64,000 nt of DNA. Origin: Loripinus fragilis. Its lineage: Eukaryota; Mollusca; Bivalvia; Lucinida; Lucinidae. A program made the translations under genes and the position numbers. Positions 21,853 to 34,265 of this stretch are shown here, in pieces (position 1 is the stretch's first letter; every line of letters starts with the position of its first letter). Under the pieces are notes generated by a model that was not told where the DNA came from, searched no databases, and was given only the letters and a program-made list of their open reading frames with translations. The DNA lies in contig OZ026525.1 of assembly GCA_964019695.1 (NCBI GenBank), positions 87,124,779 through 87,188,778 on the forward strand, read 5' to 3'.

Positions 21853-22243
21853 GCTTCATAAACATCATTTTTAGTTTTAGAATATCATCCTACTGTCCTG
21901 CCAGCCAAGAGTGACAGTGACATCATTGTAAGTAAAACAATACCGTGTACACTCCACTTCAGCTAATGCGAATCGATAGATGTCACAAATTTGTCGCCTG
22001 CTGCAGTCATAGATGGTTAGTTTTAATGAATAATAAATATTTATCACATACAAATATATGAAATATGGGAAAATATTGATTGAATAGAATGTACATTTGA
22101 AAAAGTTATACTTCACGGCTGTGAAAATAAAGTTGTATTTCACAGCTGTGAAAACATAAGTTGTATTTCACAGGTGAAATTGGATGTCCTCTGCTTTCTC
22201 AATTGATTTCCTTGAGCCCACTTCAGTTTTTTAAAAGCTTATA
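21853..22243. other. Intergenic with triplicated 'tcacagctgtgaaa' words
   Basis: Bases 22113-22175 contain three near-identical ~26-bp units around 'gtatttcacagctgtgaaaa'. No coding sequence is seen. Confidence 0.5.
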
Positions 22244-22929
22244 ATAGTCAGGGAAAAAAATCAGAAAAGTTAACAAGTACAGGCATTTTGTGAAGAAAAG
22301 GGTTTGACACCTTGACTAGGGGTAATTTGGTATGCTGAATCCGAAAACCAATGTTGGCAAGCTGGAAAATGACGTCTTAATGGCCTAATTTGCATATTTT
22401 CAAAATGGCCGCCAAAAATCATGGAATTTGACATATAACTGAAATATTTTAATTTTTGACAATGTTTTTGTATCCAAAATCATTTGTTTTATGTCCTAAG
22501 ATCATTTTACCATTAGAGTACCTGGTTTGGGCGGCAATTTACATAATTATTCCAGGATAATACCGTATTCATGGTAATAAATGTCCATTTAGTCTATAAA
22601 ATAATTATATAAGCTTGCCTTATTCAGTATCCTGCTTTTTAAATGTTAGTTTTAATCATAGCATGATTTTGGACTGTTTACCAGCTTTTCAAGTAATAAA
22701 TTAGAAAGAAACTTTGATAATCAAGAAGTTGTTTTGTTTTAAAATGAATATATCATACTGTCCATGCCCAAATATATGGTACATTTTGTATCTATAAAAA
22801 GTAACAGCATGCTCATTCCTTAGTACTCTAGGGTCTAATGAGTCCAACCTTGCACGATCAGAAAAACTTTAAATGTGTTTCAAATTGTTTTGGGAGACCA
22901 CCTAAATGGGGAAAACTATTGCCCTAAAG

Positions 22930-25900
22930 AATAAACCTATTTGAGCTCTGTGAAATCGCATGGTTTCCATGGCAACGAATAATGCGTTCCTTAAGAATGG
23001 GGATGTCCCTACAAAAGTACTCATATCTCAGCAGCAACTCATCCAAAACTTTTAAACTTGGTACCAACTGAATGTTAAGACAAAGGACTTTCATCCAATG
23101 TTCAGATATGCAAATTATCAAATATGCATATTCATGAATATAAATGAAAATATTAGAAATAAGAAAAAAAAAATCGTGAAAATTAAGGGGGTGTACATGC
23201 AAATTTATCCACATCTCAGCTGCTTACTATCCTAAACTACAAGCCTTGGTACCAATATAATGCCAATACATACCATGTTTACTTAATGGAACAATATGCA
23301 AATATCTAAAAATTGTTTTTATGAATATTAATTATATACTAGAAATGAGAATAAATTAGAGAATAATTAATAAAATGTACATGCATAATTACTCATATCT
23401 CAGCTGCTATTTATCCTAGATTTCATACTCACTTACTTTCTAAACTTGTTCCCAAATTAAAGTCCAGAAAAAGTTCTACAATAGTGTTGTTTGATATGCA
23501 AATTATTTAATTTGTTTATTAATGAGTTTTTTTGAAGATACAACCTTATTGATTCGTTTTCAATTTTTCTTTAGTTTTCTATAGACTTCATCAATATTCA
23601 TGAATATGTTTGTTAATTGATTGTATGTCTGACCATTGGAATAAAATACTATGTCTCAGCCTTAATTTAATACCAAGATTTATTGTCTAGAACAATTTAA
23701 AGATGAGATAGGAGTAATTTTAGAAGTAGACCCCCACTAATTTTTTCTACGTTTTTTCCCTCATTTCTAATGTTTAAATTAATATTAATAAATGGATAGT
23801 TTCACATAATGGCTATTGAGTAAAGTAAAATGTCTTAGCTTTAAATTGGTACCAAGTGTGGTAGTCTAGGAATATTAGCAGCTACGATATGAGTAATTTT
23901 GTAGGTGCACCCCTTAATTCTATTACCATTTTACTCTCCTTTCTAACATTTAAATTAATATTCAAGAATATAATCATAACATGATTTGCATATCCAGTCA
24001 TGGCATAAAATGTGCTATGTCTTAGCATTTATTTGCTACCAAGGTTGTTAGTCTATGACTATCAGCGGATGAGATATAGGTAATTTTGTAGATATACCTA
24101 TTTTAATTTTTCTGCGATTTTTCTTTCTTTGTTTAACGTTTTCATTAATATTTACAAATATGTAAATAAGATTTGTATATCAAACTATTGTGTTAAAGTA
24201 CTATGACTCACCTTTCATTTGGTACCAATTTTGGAAGTTTAGAATAGTTAGCAGCTGACATATGGGTTATGTTGTACGTACACCCCTTTAAATTTTCTAA
24301 CATTTTTCTCTTATTTCTAATGTTTTCATTAATATTCATGAATATGCAAATTAGATCATTTGTATATCATACTATTGGGTTTCAGTGTAATGTCTCAACT
24401 TTTATTTGGTAACAAGTTTGGTAGTCTAGAAGCGTTAGCAGCTTACATTTAGGTAATATTGCACACACCCTCCTTATTTTTTTCTACCATTTTTTCCTTA
24501 TTTCTCATGTTTTTATAAATATTCATGACTATTCAAATTAGATTGTTTGCATTTCGACCATTGGATAAAAGTTTTTGGTCAAGGCTTTGATTTGGTACCT
24601 GGTTTGATAGTCTATGATAACTAACAAATGACATATTGGTAATGTGTATAGGTACACCCCCCTATTTTTTCTATGAATTTTCTTTTCTTTTTATTATTTT
24701 ATCAATACTCATGAATATGCAAAAGCGAAAATTTGCATATCAGCACATTGAATCAAAAACTATGTCTGGGCTTCAATTCGGTACCAGGGTTGGTAGTCTA
24801 GGATGAGTTGTTGCTAAGATACGAATCATTTTGAAAGTACACCCACTTTCTTAAGAATCATATTGTTTGTTTTGTTGCTTTACATCCCAAGTCAACAGCT
24901 ATGGTCATGGTGGGACGGTCAGTTCACCTAACCACACTTATTTCCTGGGCAAGCTTGAACAAGCAGTTAACCAGTACTTCGTGAACATACTTTCGCTTTT
25001 AAATGACAACAAATTCCTTCTTGAATGACTCAGCGGAAGGGTGGAGGATGACCGTAGAAATTATTTCATAATCAATCTTCACGAAAGTATGGGACCGGGC
25101 CGGGATCCAACTCGCGACCCCTGGATCTGAAGGTCAGACTCGCATCTGTTGCCAGACACGTTACCGACTGCGCTACGCGGCCCGTGTATTTTCACATTAT
25201 GGGGGAAGGGTAAATTGTTCGAGCCAGTTTTTTTCTTTGCTATTTAGCGACCATTTTGTTTCGCCAGTAGTTGAGAGCTTATTTTCCTTGAATTAGTGGA
25301 AGAGTCTAAAAATCTATGAAAGTATGTGCAGCACGCAAGTGTCAATCTTGGGTCTGCTTGCAAATGACCCAGCTACAGTGCCCGATGGGTTTCCATGGAC
25401 ACCATGCAATTTTATGTAATCCAAATAGGTTTATTTTCGTAAACAATAAGAATTTTTGGTATTTAGTGGTCCCATTGATTAATTTCGCATCATGAATAAT
25501 TGTCCTTGGGTGTAAGGTAAGTCGAATAAGCCCCCTCCCCCTCCTGAGGTGTGTGTGTGTGGGGGGGGGAAATAGTTATTCCATGATTTTACCTCTATTT
25601 TTACTTTCATAAATACCCATGAATATGCAAATGATATAATTTTATTATATGACTATTGGATGAAAGGACTTGTCAAATTGCATCACTGATGTCTTAATAT
25701 ACGCAACAAGGACAGTTTGGGGGCAGAATTCAGTTTATATTTGCTTTATTATGATTTTCCCTCATTTTCTGAAATTTTCATCAGCATAAACGAATATGCA
25801 AATTAGATAACTAATCTGCATATCAGACCATTCCATCAGATGAAAGTACTATATCTAAGCTATAATTTGCTAGCAAGTTTAATAGTGTAGGGTCAATTGC

Positions 25901-25930
25901 TGATGAGATACGAGTCATTTTGTAGGTATA
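22930..25930 (+). repeat. AT-rich satellite-like array, ~180-bp units, octamer-containing
   Basis: Roughly fifteen degenerate units share 'ttggtacca', 'agctgagatatgag/taatttt', 'gtacaccccc', 'tttctaatgtttt' and 'attcatgaatatgcaaatta'. ATGCAAAT octamers recur (for example near 23108, 23291, 23497, 24345, 25626 and 25797). The array is interrupted by a SINE at 24868-25190 and by unrelated sequence at about 25195-25580, which includes a repeat resembling 1-170. Confidence 0.75.
24868..25190 (-). mobile_element. tRNA-derived SINE, second family
   Basis: On the - strand a tRNA-like head (about 25190-25085) has an A-box-like 'tagcgcagtcggtaac' and a B-box-like 'gggtcgcgagttggatcc', followed by 'cccggtcccatactttcg' and a tail 'gacttgggatgtaaagcaac'. 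The same family is at 27130-27445 on the + strand. Confidence 0.85.
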
Positions 25931-26495
25931 GGCCCACTTTCTTTAAAACCGCATTAACCCCCTACCCAAGCCGAACCTTACAGAATGTTGCTCAAATCGC
26001 TATATTTTCCTGCAAACAATAGTGATATCATTATGATTCATTTTTTAAGTCCTCATTTTAATGAAATCATTCCTGACACATTTGGGCCGGATAACATGCA
26101 TGGACTATCATGAAAAAACCTTAACTAAGTCGGAGCAAAATTTTTTGCTCAAGTTGTCTCCCCTGATTACCTCTTGGTCATATTTTTAATTCTAAATGCA
26201 TAAATTGATGTCAGTTAAGATCCCCAATCATGAGAAGATGCTTTTGGATTGATTTGTACCAGTTTGGCATCCTTAATATGTTACTGGACAGATTTTTATG
26301 GATTTTTCTTCAATTTGGCGGCCATCTTGAAAATATGCAAATTAGATAATGAAGACGCCATTTTTCAGCTTCCCAACATTGGTTTTTGGATTCAGCATGC
26401 CAAAATACCCCTAATAGGCATCTCAAAACCTTTTCTTCACAAAATGCCTGTACCTTCTTAAATAAGCGACTTTTTCTGATTTTTTTCCTGACTAT

Positions 26496-27129
26496 AAATT
26501 TCTTATTAGTGGACAAAAACACAAAGTGTAAGTATTCATTTTCTTATTAGATCGCAAGGAAAAAAATGGTTATAAAATTGCTCAGATTTCCTGAAATTTT
26601 CTCTTTCTCTTCTGGTTCAACCAGAAAGACCATGTCCCTACATAACTGAAAGATTGTTGATGGGATGTAAAGAATCAAACAAAACAAAACAAAAAACTTT
26701 CTCTACTCCTGTGATTTCAGTTTCACATGGCACATTATGCAACATCATCAATGTGAGGATGTGTTTGAAAAATCTGTCCTGCTTAAAATTATATATACAA
26801 GTAATAAAAAGAAAATTCAAATTTTTGGAATGAATCTAGTGAAGCGAGAAAAAGTATATTTCATTCGTGGCGCCTCAACTCATTAAATATGCATTTTTCG
26901 CTTCACTCGAAATAAATAGAATATTCATTCCAAAAATTTAAATTTCCTCTATATGTTTACAAACTCGATCCCGCACTTTATCACTTTAAACTGACATACT
27001 GCAAAATGCCATGTTTCATAATGGAGATAGTTCTTAAAGGAACTCTAAGAGGCAAAACTCATTTGGTATCAACCTGGTACCGAAATTTATCACCTTAGCC
27101 ATCACCATAAACGGACTATGATTCACTTC
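26496..27129. other. Intergenic with a SINE tail and a palindromic MITE
   Basis: 26600-26700 is a 3' SINE fragment ('gttgatgggatgtaaagaat', 'caaacaaaac'). 26812-26946 is a palindrome: 'caaatttttggaatgaat' at the left pairs with 'attcattccaaaaattt' at the right, and 'tgaagcgagaaaaa' pairs with 'tttttcgcttca'. Confidence 0.65.
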
Positions 27130-27445
27130 TTTTAATACCGGGTAGCGCAGTCGGTAACCTGTCTGGCAACAGATGCGAGTCTGGCTGAAGATCCAGAGGT
27201 CGTGAGTTCGATCCCGGCCCGGTCCTGTACTTTCGTGGAGATTGATCATGAAAAAAATTCTACGGTAATTCTCCTCCCTTTAGCTGAATCATTCAAGAAG
27301 TGTTGTTGTCAGTTACAAGCGAAAGTATGTGCACAAAGTACTGGTTAACTGCTTGTTCAAGCTTGCCCAGGAAAAAGTGTGGTTAGGTAAACTGACCATC
27401 CCGCCATAACCATAGCTGTTGACTTGGGATGTAAAGCAACAAAAC
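27130..27445 (+). mobile_element. tRNA-derived SINE, second family, full length
   Basis: The head 'ccgggtagcgcagtcggtaa' and B-box-like 'ggtcgtgagttcgatcc' are followed by 'cccggtcctgtactttcg', 'cactttgtgc...actggttaact', 'agctgttgacttgggatgta', and a tail of 'aacaaaacaagcc'. The acceptor-stem pairing is too weak for a functional tRNA, so it is called a SINE. Confidence 0.87.
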
Positions 27446-28247
27446 AAGCCAAACAAAACAAAAAATCTTTTAATCAAACGCGCCAAAGCACATATCAAAG
27501 AATATTGACAAATGACATCAGCTTGGCTCTAATGTAAAGTAAATGCCCTCCCCGAAAAAGGCAGAGCCAGATCTTATGAAGATTAAGTGATGTGTACCCA
27601 TATGGTAATTGTATCATGAATTGATCCCATAATCCAATGTGTTTATTGCCAGCAGAAGCATCATAATTGAATACCTTTTCAGTGAAATGAGACATTTCTA
27701 TTTTATGCTATTAAACAAGGCTCAATAAGAAGTCCAGCATCTCCACAGGGACAATAATGAAAATAAAGCTATATCTGTTTATTAAGATTTAAGGTAGTGC
27801 GGGACCCATGTCAAAAGATAACCTTACTTTTACTTAAAAGTAAGAGTGTAAGAGTTATCGTTCCTGAATCTTGTTTTTAAAAGAGAATACTTATTTTCTA
27901 AGACGGTAGATATTATTCCCCCCTGACAACTCTTTGGTGCTTGAAACGTAATTCTGTAAGTATTTTGCTTTCACAAAAAGAAGGAATGCAAGTATTAGCT
28001 TTTAAAAACATCACCCAGAGTATGAAGTCATTCAGTATTAGTTGCGGACCGTATAAATATACATACTATATACATGTCTCGGTTGCTATTTCTGCATGCT
28101 GCCACTAACCTAAGACCCACCCCCACCCCAAAAAGGGGGGGGGGGTTGTAGACGTGCACATGCCTTGTATGTGACATTCTCATGTTTTAGGTCCCATGGA
28201 GGTACATGGTCACTAATGTTTTATGGAGAAATGACGTAACTGTTTCA
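27446..28247. other. Intergenic; possible left end of a larger element
   Basis: No exon seen. 'ttaaggtagtgcgggac' near 27790 is inverted near 31420-31437 ('gtcccctactaccttaa'). This could be a 3.6-kb element's ends, but the match is short. Confidence 0.3.
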
Positions 28248-28465
28248 ATTACCTTATCACACCGGATAGGCAGCAATAAAAAAACAGTCTAAACAATCGA
28301 TGAATGCTGATAACAAATTGCTAGAAACAGTGTTTGTGATTGCCATTTGTTGCCTATCGGACTACAAACAACAATCCAAAATTATGTTACAATATTTAAC
28401 TACGTTCGTCGATAGCATTAACGTTTTCGATTGCCGCCTATCTAGTGTGTTTTGATATACTGAAG
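28248..28465. mobile_element. CGGATAGGC-family MITE, copy 1
   Basis: Inverted ends: 'cacaccggataggc' at left, and 'ttttcgattgccgcctatc' at right. The middle has 'ttgctagaaacagtg' and 'tacgttcgtcgatagcatta'. Two further copies lie at 29325-29512 and 29597-29803. All three are followed or preceded by 'acaagagctaggagt'-type flanks, so the trio may derive from local duplication. Confidence 0.72.
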
Positions 28466-28629
28466 ACGTAGCCAAAACAATCTGATACAAGGGCTAGGAG
28501 TTATTTCATGTTTCTGTTGAAAAAATTATTTTGTTTCGTTGCATGTTTCATGATAATAAAATGGACATTTCTGCATACATTTTAATAAAATTAATAGGAA
28601 CTGCATGTGCCTGAAAGGAAGATATATGA

Positions 28630-29085
28630 CAATATAACATTCTTTTCTGTATATAAATGGTTGGCAAGCATGGTACAGATGCGCGGATCCAGGAATTTTC
28701 ATCAGGGAGGGGGGAGGGTCCAGGTCAGTCTGACAAAAAAGCCCTGACAACGATTTTTTTAGTCCTCAGCTTATTCTACAGAAGTCAAATGGTCAATTTC
28801 AAAGAAATCTATCGTTTTTCAAGGCTCCAGATGGGGTCCAATTTTTTTCCAGGGGGTCCAACTTTTTCCAGGGGGTGTCCAATTGTTTATTCCCTATAGA
28901 AACCCATTTAATTTGTGATTTTACAGAGGGAGTCCGGACCCCCTGCCCCCCCCCCCCCTCTGGATCCCCACTTGGTGCAGCCCTCACAGCTTCATGGTTA
29001 AGGCTACTATACATTATCTCATTTGGGCTTGGCAAACGTTAATAGACAGAAGAATGTATCATCCTTTTATTGTTATATACCTTAT
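28630..29085. mobile_element. MITE with G/C-rich repeat inserted
   Basis: Ends 'acattcttttctgtatata' and (inverted) 'acattcttctgtctatta' plus 'ggcaagc/gcttggc' mark one copy; another is at 30345-30520. It is interrupted at ~28678-28975 by a repeat starting 'atgcgcggatccaggaa' and ending 'ctggatccccac', with long G and C runs. A relative of that inner repeat is at 35876-36160. Confidence 0.6.
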
Positions 29086-29324
29086 AATAAGTGTTTACTA
29101 TAGAAACTTGAGGTGTTTCAATCGCTGACAATTGTACATTTTATTTAATAATGTGTTATATTTTGGTTGATCGTTGACCAATCACTGACCGCGGGCTTTA
29201 TTTCCGATAAAACCTTAATTGCCATTTCAACCTGCTCACGGATATCCTCTGCGAGTTAAGATACCGTCGCTTATGCTTTAATGAGAAATGACCAAAATAT
29301 TCAATTATCATAAGATACGCTACT

Positions 29325-29803
29325 TTATTACATCGGATAGGCGACAATCGAGATCGATGAACGTGGATCGCAAATCGCTAGAATTTTCCATTTGTCGCCA
29401 GTCAGGCAAACAAACTGCAATCCAAAAAGTCTGTTTCTGACGGTATTTGATCTACGTTCGTCGATAGCATCAACGTTTTCGATTGCCACCTATCCGGTAT
29501 GTGTATTGATACAATGAATACGTAACCAAAACAATCTGAAACAAGAGCTAGGAGTAATCTACATTTTTCAGTCATGTTTCTGTTGAAAAAAAAGTTTGTT
29601 TCCACACCGGATAGTGAGCAATCGAAAACACTCTTAACCATTGACGAACGCGGATCAAAACTCGCTAGAAACAGTGTTTTGATTGCAAAGTGTCGCCTGT
29701 TCGATGAGTGATGGTAAAAAAAACCCCTATGATTCTAACTATTTTTGGTCTATAATCGTCGATAGTATTGATGTTTTCGATTGCGCCTATAAGGTGTGGT
29801 TTT
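29325..29803. mobile_element. CGGATAGGC-family MITEs, copies 2 and 3
   Basis: Copies at 29325-29512 and 29597-29803 each contain 'cggatag', 'gatcgatgaacgtggatc' or 'gacgaacgcggatc', 'cgctagaa', and the inverted 'ttcgtcgatagcatcaacg' or its variant. The second half is the approximate inverse of the first half. They are non-coding. Confidence 0.7.
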
Positions 29804-31529
29804 GTTGTATGCTTCACTATGTTAAAGTGGACATTTTTTTTAAATGCTTTTGCTTGAAAGGAAAGTATTCTAGAACTTTTTGGATACTGTAAAGGCGGCA
29901 CCTCATGACTGCCTTATTAGTCTACTTTAGACATAGGTAAAATCTGAAAATGAGGCGTTATAACTACATTCGAAAGTGTTTGTTTATTGTTTAACATTAG
30001 TATAGAGGCAAACAGTGTGGACCCAGATCAGACTGCTCTAGATGAGCAGTCTGCTCTAGATCTACACTGTTTGTTTAAGAGGCTTCATAATATTTCAATA
30101 GACGATAAAAACATACAATTGTGTTGTAATATACGCTTTAAGGGTTAATAAAAGTGGGTTCAGTGCATTAACGGACAGGACTTTCATGAAATGCACGCAG
30201 ACCTGCGCGGCTTAAGCAACTTTTAAACGCTTAACCAATGGATAGAACCTGATTTCCATTCTTGAGCAGTTGAAATAACCGAACCACGCCCAGATATGAA
30301 AATCAAAGTTGCCACCTTTACAGTACCCAAAAAGTCCTATAATATATTACAATGACAATATAAAATTCCTTTCTGTATATTAACGTTTGTCAAGCCCTTG
30401 TGCGATAATGTGTTGCAGGCCTCACCGCTGTGTGGTTCTGGTTGCAACACATCACATTCAGGCTTGCCAAACATTAATACAAGGAAAAGAATGTTTTATC
30501 CTCTTATTGCATATTTGTAAGTCTATTCTTTAAATGACATTTAGATCTATGCATCAAGAAGAAAGCTATAATTTTTAGCTTTTATCTACATAAATCCTAC
30601 GTGTAAGAAAGCATCAAAGTATCAAGACATGCTATAGCCAAGCTTTAATGAGAATCATAATGTAATGTGCTGGGTCACATATGCTAGGTATCCTAGCTTA
30701 GTACTGGTTCAACCCAGGAAGACCCGTCCCGCATACCTGAAAGATTGTTGAGTGGACGTTAAGAATCAAATCAAACAAAACATATGCTAGGTCAAAATCT
30801 TTTTTGTCACTTTCTACGCCCATTTGTCAGTGCTTAATCAATAATAGCTATGTCTCCGCCCAGTGATATACAATAGGGCGTAGACAAACAAAAAATTGGT
30901 GGAAAGGGGAGACAACACTTATTGTAGTCTTTATTTTTTTCACGATTTTTCAGAAAAGTCACCAAAACAAAAAAACGAGCACGGTGACACATATTTTTTA
31001 TTCAATCATTAGATTCTTCATGAAAATATCTTTGTAAAAATATGTTTTTTGTTGTTCCAGTTACATTCTCTGATATGTTTATTTTGAATATTAATGTTTT
31101 TTGGGGCATTAATTCGTTTGACTTAATTAGGATTTTGCTTAATAAATTGTGTAAATACATGTTATTTCACTATTTTTTGTTTTTATTTATATCTCTGGTG
31201 TGAGTAGTATTTGTTCTGAAAAAAACTGTATTGCGTTTCTTGTTAATTTGTTAACAAAATCTGTATTTGTTTATTTCAAAAACCTGCGATTTTGCAGTTT
31301 TTGACATCAAATAACTTTTAAAAAAGAACGGTGAGGTATTGTTTTTTTTGTCTTAGATTATAAGTATAAGTCTATATTATAATATATTAAAAGATAAAAC
31401 ACTTTTGGACATATGCCGGTGAGTCCCCTACTACCTTAATGAATATTAAATATATCAGTACAACAACAAGCTACATAATTCCCTTTTGCACTACACCAAT
31501 CCAAATAAGAGTGGTATTCTTGTTTCTCA
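29804..31529. other. Intergenic repeat relics
   Basis: 29990-30147 is a truncated TTAA-type MITE (right end 'cgctttaagggttaa'). 30345-30520 is a MITE copy of the 28630 family. 30664-30785 is a SINE 3' fragment. 30900-31500 is very AT-rich with no recognisable feature. Confidence 0.55.
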
Positions 31530-31915
31530 ACCAAAACGTGTTGTGGATACTCAAAAGAACCTTCTCAATGAGACAGTTATTTTGAGCACCCAAATCATAT
31601 GTTTAAACTGCTGGATATAAAGTAAATATTCACAATTTTATGCTATTTTTTTTCCTTCAAAAATCTTGTTTCTCAACCAAACAAATGTTGTGGGTACTCA
31701 AAAGAACTGTCGATGAGATGGTTCTTTTGAGCACCCAAAACATGTGTTTAAACAGCTGGATAAGAATACTCACAATTCCATGCTATTTTTTTTCTTCAAA
31801 AATCTTGTTTCTCAACCAAAACAAATGTTGTGGGTACTAAAAAGAAATGTCGATGAGTTGGTTCTTTTGAGCACCCAAAACATGTGTTTAAACAGCTGGG
31901 TAAGAAAATATTCAC
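31530..31915. repeat. Palindromic MITE core in three tandem copies
   Basis: Three units of about 120-130 bp each contain 'gttgtgggtactcaaaagaa', a 'cgatgag/caatgag' loop, and the inverse 'ggttcttttgagcaccc', then 'catgtgtttaaacagctgg'. This is the hairpin family of 7203-7395 amplified locally. Open frames through it are incidental. Confidence 0.8.
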
Positions 31916-32938
31916 AATTTTGTGCTCAAGAGTTTTGTTTATCGCAATCCATGATAGTCATCTTAAAGACCAAATATCTGGAACCCCATTGCCACATCAT
32001 GGTCATTCTGAATACAATAGGGTTCAGTAGACATGATTTATGGACTAGCCAGCTTAATATAATGAATGTTGTTGTTTTAGGTAAATGCTTTAAAATTACA
32101 ATTTTTTCTCTTTCTATTCTCAAATAAAAGGGTTATCTATCAGGGATGAATTCACAAAATGCTTGTCAGAATAGAATGCAGGGAAGACCTTGATCACGAG
32201 TATGAAATTTCAAAAACTGCCGAAAAATAAAGCTATTTTTGTTCTAAAACTCTCAGATGTGGAATTTATCTTGCAAATAAATGTTAAAATGCCAACAATG
32301 GTTGGCATTTTAATATTTATGTGCAGGGTCAATTTCATGCTCAGTTGAGTTGTGCATTAAAAGTTTATAACTGAGTCCCAGGCTTTTCTAGTCTGATCTG
32401 GGAGTATTTATTTACACATCTTTTTCATGTTTTTTGAGTAATTCCGTTATCAAATCAATTTGGCATGCATGTGAATTTTTATCACCCAAAATTTATTCCC
32501 TAATCTGACTGACTCCAGCAGTAAGTCTTATAGACATGTGTGGGTTTTCTTAAAAAAGGCTTTTCATATTCCAGTCACTTCTTTCATGCACAAAACGGGT
32601 ACAAAATTGAAATAGAAATTCATTTTTCTTTTGTCTGACACATAAATCAATACACAATACAAATTTACAATGTCTGTAAAATATTTCTGTGGTATTAACC
32701 ATTTTCATTCTGGATACAGGTAAACAGGTACTTGGCAAACAGTGAAGACCCAGATGAAATGCCGCATTAGGCGGCATTTCATCACGGTCTGCACTGTTTG
32801 CTAAGATATTAACAATCTTCAGGGACAGAAATACATAATCCCTATAGAAATTTTGACTGGCAATCCCTTAAATACACAAAGACTATTCCATACTATTGTA
32901 TCAATTTGTATGGGATTATCCGTCAGAATGAAAAAGAG
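31916..32938 (-). other. 3' flank of beta-adaptin
   Basis: The gene's 3' UTR should start at 32938 and run leftwards. A short MITE palindrome lies at about 32733-32805 ('gaaatgccgcattaggcggc'), so the UTR may include it. 32282-32312 has a 'aatgccaac' hairpin. Confidence 0.5.
32492..32497 (-). promoter_or_regulatory. Candidate polyadenylation signal AATAAA
   Basis: TTTATT on the + strand reads AATAAA on the - strand, about 440 bp after the beta-adaptin stop codon. It is a candidate by position only. Confidence 0.35.
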
Positions 32939-33013
32939 TTAATTGTGTAGGATGGCCTCGAATACACTCTGTACTGCTTCGTAGACTTCGGTGGCCCTTG
33001 CTTTAAGAGAAAG
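32939..33013 (-). CDS. Beta-adaptin (AP-1/AP-2 beta), terminal coding exon
   Basis: After the acceptor 'tttttcttctttttcag' it encodes LSLKARATEVYEAV, then FEAILHN and stop TAA (32939-32941), 25 codons in phase 0. LSLK.RA.EV......(Y/F)..IL.N is the extreme C-terminus of the beta-adaptin platform subdomain, which binds endocytic accessory proteins and clathrin adaptors such as epsin and ARH. The middle is more diverged from the vertebrate sequence than the rest of the ear. It is the last of six well-supported - strand exons, and the reading frame is intact. Confidence 0.93.
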   Translation of the reverse strand, partial: LSLKARATEVYEAVQSVFEAILHN

Positions 33014-33073
33014 CTGAAAAAGAAGAAAAAACATCTTATTTCTCATATTGTAGCTCATATATATATATATATA

Positions 33074-33320
33074 TGAGCCGCGACATGAGTTTTCCAACAA
33101 TATGGTATGTGCAACCAGGAAAGGCTCAGACGCGCCTGCGCATACGCGCCTTTGAGTATTCTGATCAGAGCCCTTGCTAGTTGCATGAATATTCTACGAC
33201 AGTTCAGCTACTGACATAACCTCATTTGAAGTTTCTACGCTTAAAATGGTGCTGGGCAGGCTCGTCTGAGTCTGCACATGTCAAAATGCCACATTGTTGG
33301 AAATCACATGTCGCTGCTCG
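33074..33320. mobile_element. TA-flanked MITE, copy 2
   Basis: Copy of 14142-14387 inserted at the end of a (TA)n run: TGAGCCGCGACATGAG at left and inverted CGAGCAGCGACATGTG at right, followed by TA. It lies in the last beta-adaptin intron, 60 bp upstream of the terminal exon. Confidence 0.78.
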
Positions 33321-34265
33321 TATACCCGTCATGCTGAATTTTTTTTGTACTACACTCCTCCCCATTTTTTATTCTGCTAACCGTTAGTATTTACACCACA
33401 GTTGAAAATAGTGTGGATCTTGATCAGATGGATTCAGCTGATCTAGATCTTTAAGTGTTTTCAAAAGAAAAAAACTCTAGGTTCAGAAGGACAGTGGTAA
33501 CTGTAAAAACCACAGTTGTTTTCTTAGATTTATTTCATTTCTAATGAAGCAAGCTGATCAGGATCCGCACAAACTTTCACCTAAAAGATGTCTGTTGAAT
33601 CCTTATCGATAACTTACTCTTTCTAAATTGACAGGAAGTTGATCAAATATATTCAAAATGGCGGCCTCCATTAAATTTTGATTATTAAAATACAGATTTT
33701 TAGATTTGCTATAACTTCCATGTTTTACATCTTATTTTGATTAGATTTGCATTGACAATGATCGGATAATACCTTTTATCTTGTATATTATTTTGATGAG
33801 AATTGTGTCCCTTATTTGATCAATAGGATGGGCTAGTCACAATAATGTGTCAGAAAGCACCTTCCATAAATATGATCAATTTCTGCCATAGCCATTCTTA
33901 TATTCATGTACTGTTAACAGAATAGCATCTGCCTTTATAAATTTAGCAGTCCAAGAGTAAAGTTTGTCAATATACCTCAAACCAAAAGGAAGTCCCCCCA
34001 TATATAATGACCACTTATTTGAATGTATAAAAATGAAGATATAATTCAGTCCCTTCAATAGGCTAAATGTATTTCGGGCCCACAGGAGTGGACACTATTA
34101 TAAAAGAACTGCATTATAAATTGTCAATTTTATAGTCAGTTTCATTTTCCTATGATACAATTGTAAAATTCAAAGGTAAAAAAAATGGCAGCCACAACAT
34201 GACCATGTTTTATTTGAGTTTGTTTTATAACAAGGTGTGTTACAAACCAACTGCACTGTACATAC

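Larger units (their letters stand above)
22244..26495. mobile_element. Long-terminal-inverted-repeat element, ~4.25 kb
   Basis: About 170 bp at the left (22244-22413) is the inverse of 26318-26495. Both arms share 'acaggcattttgtgaagaaa', 'atgctgaatcc', 'aaccaatgttgg', 'taatttgcatattttcaa' and 'atggccgcc'. The arms are diverged, so the element is old. The interior is an AT-rich tandem array plus a SINE, with no transposase. Confidence 0.8.

Noticed and set aside
27130..27215. Functional tRNA gene
   Set aside because: A and B boxes are good, but the acceptor and anticodon stems pair poorly and the sequence continues into a SINE body and tail found in another copy at 24868-25190.
31640..32127. 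66- and 127-codon + strand frames
   Set aside because: They traverse the tandem palindromic MITE copies at 31530-31915; the internal peptide repeat mirrors the DNA repeat.
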